Shown: positions 6,654 to 9,238 of the stretch, in pieces
Layout of the letters: each line of letters begins with the position of its first letter
How positions within the stretch are numbered: position 1 is the stretch's first letter
Assembly (NCBI GenBank): GCA_027460605.1
Contig: JAPZAN010000159.1
Coordinates: forward strand, 1-9,238
DNA: 9,238 nt
Direction: 5' to 3'
DNA from: Candidatus Methanoperedens sp.
GTDB lineage: Archaea > Halobacteriota > Methanosarcinia > Methanosarcinales > Methanoperedenaceae
The notes under the pieces: generated by a model
The model's database searches: none
Seen by the model: the letters and a program-made list of their open reading frames with translations, nothing else
Told to the model about the DNA's origin: nothing
Position numbers and translations under genes: made by a program

Positions 6654-7028
6654 ATGATTGTAAAAATAGAATCTGGTCCGACAGAGGTTATTGCTTCGGG
6701 CGACATTATTTCATTTTCAGGTAATCCAATAACTTTGACTTTTGGCTCGCCTAATGAAACTCTTAAAATTATTTTCGAATTTAAGGATGAAGAAGGAAAA
6801 GATGATCTTCGTGTTGAAGCAAATACTTCGGATGCTCAAAATCTAAAAGTTACGTTTTTTAATTTCAAAAATCCGATGGGGTCGGGTTCGGTCAAACCAA
6901 TACCAATAGGCTCACTCGATGGAAGACGAATTTATATTCAGTATATAATCTATGCGCTTACGTATAGTAAAGATAAAATGCTACATTTCAATATTTACAA
7001 AGCCGAGGAGGTAAGTAAAAATGGCTGA
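6654..7028 (+). CDS. Small beta-rich protein of unknown function, first gene of a coupled pair
   Basis: A 124-residue soluble protein with no signal peptide or membrane segment. Alternating hydrophobic stretches (IVKIESGPTEVIASG, IISFSGNPITLTFG, TLKIIFEFKD, NLKVTFFNFKNPMGSG, RRIYIQYIIYAL, MLHFNIYKAEEV) suggest an all-beta sandwich. The NFKNPMGSGSVKPIPIG loop (73-89) looks like a conserved core. I tentatively recall a DUF6864-type family with this pattern but cannot verify it, and no activity is known to me. The start is supported by GAGGT (6643-6647) seven bases or so before the ATG. The gene ends eight bases inside the next gene, whose ribosome site lies within this coding sequence, so the two proteins are probably made together. 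It is preceded by about 100 bases without a gene after the gyrA tail, where ATATAATAA at 6562 is a possible TATA element. Confidence 0.75.
   Translation: MIVKIESGPTEVIASGDIISFSGNPITLTFGSPNETLKIIFEFKDEEGKDDLRVEANTSDAQNLKVTFFNFKNPMGSGSVKPIPIGSLDGRRIYIQYIIYALTYSKDKMLHFNIYKAEEVSKNG
7005..7012 (+). promoter_or_regulatory. Strong ribosome binding site inside the upstream gene
   Basis: GAGGAGGT, the best ribosome site in the window, ends eight bases before the ATG at 7021 and lies inside the last codons of the preceding gene. It fixes the start of the membrane protein and supports translational coupling. Confidence 0.7.
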
Positions 7029-7416
7029 GAGGAGACCTCCTCAGGAGAGGCGTACATATATAGAACTGGACAAGGAGTTTCTCGAAGGATTAACAGTTCA
7101 AAAGAATGTATCTCAGGAAGCTATCTTGATTACTGCCGATAAAGCTAAATTATGCTTAATCGATTATAAAAATATTTTGGAATCTCAACGTGACTGGATA
7201 GCTCCGGCTGGTATTTTAATAACTTTAGTTACAAGCCTTTTTGCAACAGATTTCAAAAACTTTCTGGGGATTCAGGCTGATTTTTGGATGGCGCTATATG
7301 TTCTACTTTCGATGGCGACTTTAGTTTGGCTCTCAATAGCATTATTTCATGCTTACAAAAATCGTGGTAAGGGAGAGGTAGATGTTCTAATCAATATGTT
7401 GAAAAAATCGCCATAA
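7021..7416 (+). CDS. Two-transmembrane-helix protein, second gene of the coupled pair
   Basis: A 131-residue protein. It has a charged N-terminal part (1-35), a helix around ADKAKLCLIDYKNILESQRD (39-58), then two hydrophobic segments: WIAPAGILITLVTSLFA (about 59-75) and FWMALYVLLSMATLVWLSIALF (about 88-109). A short basic C-terminus (HAYKNRGKG) follows. The two segments are joined by about 12 residues, so both ends should face the same side, probably the cytoplasm. The layout of a helix followed by a 2TM hairpin resembles membrane effectors such as SLATT-type proteins in prokaryotic conflict systems, but I see no sequence motif proving membership. It overlaps the preceding beta-rich gene by eight bases. 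A partnership between a soluble sensor or regulator and a membrane effector is an inference from that coupling. Confidence 0.72.
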   Translation: MAERRPPQERRTYIELDKEFLEGLTVQKNVSQEAILITADKAKLCLIDYKNILESQRDWIAPAGILITLVTSLFATDFKNFLGIQADFWMALYVLLSMATLVWLSIALFHAYKNRGKGEVDVLINMLKKSP

Positions 7417-7477
7417 CATATTGTTCACCACGAAATAAAACAGATAAAGATGCTCTCTCGCTTCGTGCTGCATCCCT

Positions 7478-7516
7478 CTGGCGCGCCCTCCGAATCGACG
7501 ACAGGACGGCGCCGCT
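7478..7516 (+). repeat. Dispersed GC-rich repeat, copy A
   Basis: Starts CTGGCGCGCCCTCCG and ends CGGCGCCGCT. It aligns to 8761-8800 in the same orientation with about 33 of 40 positions identical and one gap. Both copies lie 40-60 bases after the stop codon of a + strand gene and are followed by A-rich sequence. The copy contains the palindromes GGCGCGCC and GGCGCC. It occupies space where the upstream part of the BrnT toxin gene would be expected. The 7417-7645 gap otherwise holds the T run and BrnT remnant listed separately. Confidence 0.72.
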
Positions 7517-7545
7517 ATTGAAAAATAGAAAAATTGAAGCATTAG

Positions 7546-7560
7546 TTTTTCCCTTTTCTT
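7546..7560 (+). terminator. Candidate T-rich terminator
   Basis: TTTTTCCCTTTTCTT, about 130 bases after the membrane-protein gene. T-rich tracts like this can end archaeal transcripts. It also separates the upstream pair from the antitoxin region. Confidence 0.28.
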
Positions 7561-7581
7561 GGGGAGGATTTAAGTAATTAA

Positions 7582-7659
7582 AAAGAGAAGGATAAACATG
7601 CTGTTGTATCCGCTCGGGACATGACACGAGCAGAACGGAAGAAATATGAGCAAAAATAG
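7582..7659 (+). pseudogene. 3' remnant of a BrnT-family (DUF497) toxin gene
   Basis: From 7606 the frame reads VVSARDMTRAERKKYEQK then TAG at 7657-7659. This is the characteristic end of BrnT ribonuclease toxins (family pattern about IRIISARKATRxERxxYE). The stop lies 14 bases inside the downstream CopG-type antitoxin gene, the usual BrnT-BrnA arrangement. Upstream the frame closes at TAA 7579-7581. The conserved front part (FEWDxxKxxxNxxKHGI and catalytic residues) is not found anywhere in 7417-7590, where repeat copy A sits instead. The toxin is therefore lost and only its last 20 or so codons survive, probably because they carry the antitoxin's ribosome site. Confidence 0.7.
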
Positions 7660-7909
7660 AAGTTCCATATCAAAAGCACAGAGCTATAAAGAAATTGGCG
7701 AATACTGGGATAAGCACGACATCGCAGAGCACTGGGAAGAAACAAAACCAGTCGAATTTGAAGTTGATATTAAATCCGAAGTTACATACTATACTGTTGA
7801 CAATAAATTATCGGCAAAGGTTCAGGAATTTGCCAGGCAGCACGGTGTATCACCAGACACTCTTTTAAATTTGTGGTTGCAAGAGAAATTACAGGAGCAA
7901 AATACCTGA
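7646..7909 (+). CDS. CopG/BrnA-type ribbon-helix-helix antitoxin, orphaned
   Basis: An 87-residue protein of the CopG-antitoxin family found with BrnT-like toxins. The toxin-binding part includes SYKEIGEYWDKHDIAEHWEE (13-32) and VEFEVDIKSEVTYYTVD (36-52). A C-terminal ribbon-helix-helix follows: strand EVTYYTVD (45-52), helix A about 53-67, and helix B with SPDTLLNLWLQEKL (69-82). The family binds its toxin and represses its own promoter as a dimer. The frame is complete and undamaged. GGAAG at 7637-7641 is the likely ribosome site. Its toxin gene upstream survives only as a 3' stub, so the antitoxin has no local partner. It could still neutralise a toxin elsewhere or act as a regulator. The stop codon abuts the MNT remnant, overlapping it by two bases. 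Confidence 0.88.
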   Translation: MSKNRSSISKAQSYKEIGEYWDKHDIAEHWEETKPVEFEVDIKSEVTYYTVDNKLSAKVQEFARQHGVSPDTLLNLWLQEKLQEQNT

Positions 7910-7982
7910 CACGGACAGCGACCTTGACATTTTTGTGATAATGGCATCCAAAGAAAGACCAATAAAGCGCGCAGGAGCTTAA
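7908..7982 (+). pseudogene. Remnant of a third MNT nucleotidyltransferase gene
   Basis: Twenty-four codons read DTDSDLDIFVIMASKERPIKRAGA then TAA in pieces homologous to the MNT at 414 (KDSDLDLLVIMPSDEPMHKR). The metal-binding DXD and its strand are kept; the GS motif and everything before it are missing, as is the C-terminal half. The remnant begins at the antitoxin stop codon and ends two bases before the methyltransferase ATG. Its last bases (AGGAGC, 7972-7977) now provide that gene's ribosome site. It has no start codon of its own. Confidence 0.72.
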
Positions 7983-7983
7983 C

Positions 7984-8720
7984 ATGACCACCTTCGATAA
8001 TATATCAGGTCAATATAAAGAAAAATCACTGGTTCAGCAAAAAGCGGCACTGAAACTGCTTGATCTCTTAAAAGTCGGCTACACTGATAGCGTCATTGAT
8101 GTTGCCTGCGGACCTGGGCATATTACGAATTTGCTCAGTAAAGTTACAAGCGGAAGAGTAATAGGCATAGATATTTCTGAAGGCATGATTAAACAGGCTA
8201 AAGCATTGTATCCAGGGATAGAATTCAGGCAGGTTGCGGCTGAAGATATGGATTGGATCCACCTAAGGCAATAAAAGCAGTTTTCAAATCATTAAAGAAA
8301 TCAGGTAGATTGGGGCTTGCCTGTCCTGGAACCTATAACTGGGTACCATGGAGTGATAGAATTATATCTAAAGTTGTACAGGATGAAAAGATTAAACCTA
8401 TCTTTTCTCACTGGAGAGACCCGTGGTTTCGCCTTCCAACTAAAAATGACTATAAACTCTTTTTTGAAAGACAGGGGTTCTCTACTGTTTTAATTGAAGT
8501 AGAGTATGAGCAAACTTACTATTCAACAGAAGATGCATTCAACATATATCTTTCAAGCACTGCGAATGGATATACTGGAAGAGAATACTACGACATCGGG
8601 ATTGATGATGATTATATCACCAGTTTTAATAATGATGTGAAGGAAGAGATTAAGAGACAGTCAAAAGATGGGAAAATAAAGGTGGATTTTATTCGTTTGT
8701 ATTACATAGGCAAAAAATAA
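7984..8720 (+). pseudogene. Class I SAM-dependent methyltransferase gene split by an internal deletion
   Basis: The first part (7984-8274) encodes MTTFDNISGQYKEKS, motif I VIDVACGPGHI (37-47), GIDIS with the ribose-binding Asp (61-65) and AAEDMD (85-90), then runs out of frame and stops. The second part, in another frame from about 8256, continues as DPPKAIKAVFKSLKKSGRLGLACPG to the natural end at 8718-8720. Related BioC/trans-aconitate-methyltransferase-like enzymes have some 13-20 residues here (FDVVFCNSxxQW-like motif) that are missing. The frame change means 3n+1 bases are gone. The junction near 8249-8258 consists of TGGATTGGAT, two TGGAT copies. AGGAGC gives the first part a good ribosome site; the second part has none. 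Its substrate is unknown. The protein is almost certainly inactive unless the deletion is an assembly error. Confidence 0.8.
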
Positions 8721-8760
8721 TTTTCTTCTATAGCTCCTATTTTCCGCACTTCTCCTCAAT

Positions 8761-8800
8761 CAGGCGCGTCCCTCCGGCTCGATGACAGGGCGGCACCGCT
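8761..8800 (+). repeat. Dispersed GC-rich repeat, copy B
   Basis: Starts CAGGCGCGTCCCTCCGG and ends GGCGGCACCGCT. It is the same-orientation partner of 7478-7516 (about 33 of 40 identical). It lies in the gap between the convergent methyltransferase and kinase genes, 40 bases after the methyltransferase stop. The two copies enclose the antitoxin and pseudogene block. Confidence 0.72.
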
Positions 8801-8804
8801 GATT

Positions 8805-8811
8805 AAAAAAA
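8805..8811 (-). terminator. Oligo-T terminator for the kinase gene
   Basis: Seven A on the + strand are seven T on the minus strand, 26 bases beyond the kinase stop codon. This is a good position for an archaeal T-run terminator. The + strand TTTTCTTCT at 8721-8729 could serve the methyltransferase gene in the same way. Confidence 0.38.
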
Positions 8812-8837
8812 CCGAAGATAAATGCAGAAGGATTCCA

Positions 8838-9238
8838 TTACCATCTACCAGAGCGAATAATCGAAACAAGCAGTCCGAGCCCTAGAAAACCCGCAAGAAG
8901 AAACCCGATAATCCCCAGAAACGGCACACCAAAAAGGCTGGGCTGCATTCTTGTCTGGATAACGAGAGAAGAACCCACAATCAGCGCAGCAATTATCATA
9001 CTAAAAGACAGCCTGTTGCTCAGTATATCCATTCCCTCAACAAGGGTTTCAAGCTCCAGGTGTTCCAGTTCAAGCTTCAGCGTTCCTTTTTCAGCCTTTG
9101 CAAGGATATGATTGACCCTTCTTGGGAAGGTCTTGACAAGGCGAATATAATCCAATACCGTTTTTTCAGCCTCTTTTATTAGATGAGAAGCTTTAGCACG
9201 CTCTTTGAGCATCTCATCAACATACGGTTTAGTCAATT
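8838..9238 (-). CDS. AarF/UbiB/ABC1-family protein kinase-like, C-terminal part (5' end beyond window)
   Basis: The last 133 or so residues of an AarF/UbiB-family protein. A Lys/Glu-rich helical linker (PYVDEMLKERAKAS, FPRRVNHILAKAEKGTLKLE) leads into SNRLSFSMIIAALIVGSSLV (about residues 73-92 of the visible part), then LFGVPFLGIIGFLLAGFLGLGLLVSIIRSGRW. These are two closely spaced membrane helices and the typical SGR(L/W) end of the family. The ATP-binding kinase-like domain lies beyond the window edge. Bacterial and organellar relatives act on ubiquinone biosynthesis; archaeal members are thought to have roles in lipid or quinone metabolism, which is not shown here. The leucine codon near the edge (TTG at 9236) is not likely to be a start. 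It is convergent with all other genes and has undamaged, GC-balanced sequence, so it is probably resident chromosome. Confidence 0.88.
   Translation of the reverse strand, partial: LTKPYVDEMLKERAKASHLIKEAEKTVLDYIRLVKTFPRRVNHILAKAEKGTLKLELEHLELETLVEGMDILSNRLSFSMIIAALIVGSSLVIQTRMQPSLFGVPFLGIIGFLLAGFLGLGLLVSIIRSGRW

Noticed and set aside
7598..7624. Tiny frame MLLYPLGT with GAAGG before it
   Set aside because: Eight codons in a different frame from the recognisable BrnT remnant; most likely chance.
7391..7627. Minus-strand 78-codon frame across repeat copy A
   Set aside because: It lies opposite the BrnT remnant and the repeat, with low-complexity Arg/Ser content and no family resemblance.
8253..8720. 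Independent 155-codon gene starting at TTG
   Set aside because: It lacks a ribosome site, begins in mid-domain, and its sequence continues the upstream methyltransferase half.
1..9238. CRISPR array, tRNA, rRNA or transposase
   Set aside because: Scanned for regularly spaced repeats, cloverleaf-like sequences and DDE/tyrosine-recombinase motifs; none seen. The two repeat families are single or paired copies without spacers.

Overview
The window looks like accessory DNA wrapped around one housekeeping gene (gyrA) in a euryarchaeon, most plausibly of the Methanosarcinales / ANME-2d (Methanoperedens) kind. This placement is inference. It rests on frequent AGA/AGG arginine and ATA isoleucine codons, GGAGGT-type ribosome binding sites with TATA-like rather than -35/-10 upstream sequence, several small HEPN/nucleotidyltransferase (MNT) genes, and an AarF/UbiB-family kinase with a two-helix membrane tail. 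A bacterial host is not excluded. No rRNA, tRNA, CRISPR array or transposase gene was seen.

Left part (1-4108). A HEPN gene and an MNT gene form a HepT/MntA-like (type VII) toxin-antitoxin pair. Next comes an AT-rich 880-residue SF2 helicase with a C-terminal HNH nuclease domain. It lies alone between two inverted copies of a 31-bp repeat built from 10-bp CGCAGATRAA units, and looks like a defence-type cargo gene that arrived separately from its neighbours. A second MNT gene follows without a HEPN partner and ends 4 bp before gyrA.

Middle (4113-6550). gyrA encodes the DNA gyrase A subunit, complete through the breakage-reunion core and most of the C-terminal propeller. Its 3' end carries a small internal deletion (length 3n+1). 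The deletion removes the end of the last propeller blade and replaces the acidic tail with a short arginine-rich out-of-frame tail. The original tail is still readable in another frame. gyrB is not in the window.

Right part (6654-9238). Two overlapping, translationally coupled genes encode a small beta-rich protein and a two-helix membrane protein; they are a candidate uncharacterised sensor/effector pair. After them comes a graveyard of small mobile modules: the 3' remnant of a BrnT toxin gene, an intact CopG/BrnA-type antitoxin now without its toxin, a 25-codon remnant of a third MNT gene, and a SAM methyltransferase gene split by an internal deletion. Two diverged direct copies of a 40-bp GC-rich repeat flank this block. 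On the opposite strand, convergent with everything else, is the C-terminal end of an AarF/UbiB-family kinase gene that runs off the window.

Overall the region shows repeated acquisition and decay of toxin-antitoxin and defence-like genes next to gyrA. The best candidates for something new are the repeat-bracketed helicase-HNH gene, the coupled beta-protein/2TM pair, and the altered GyrA C-terminus.
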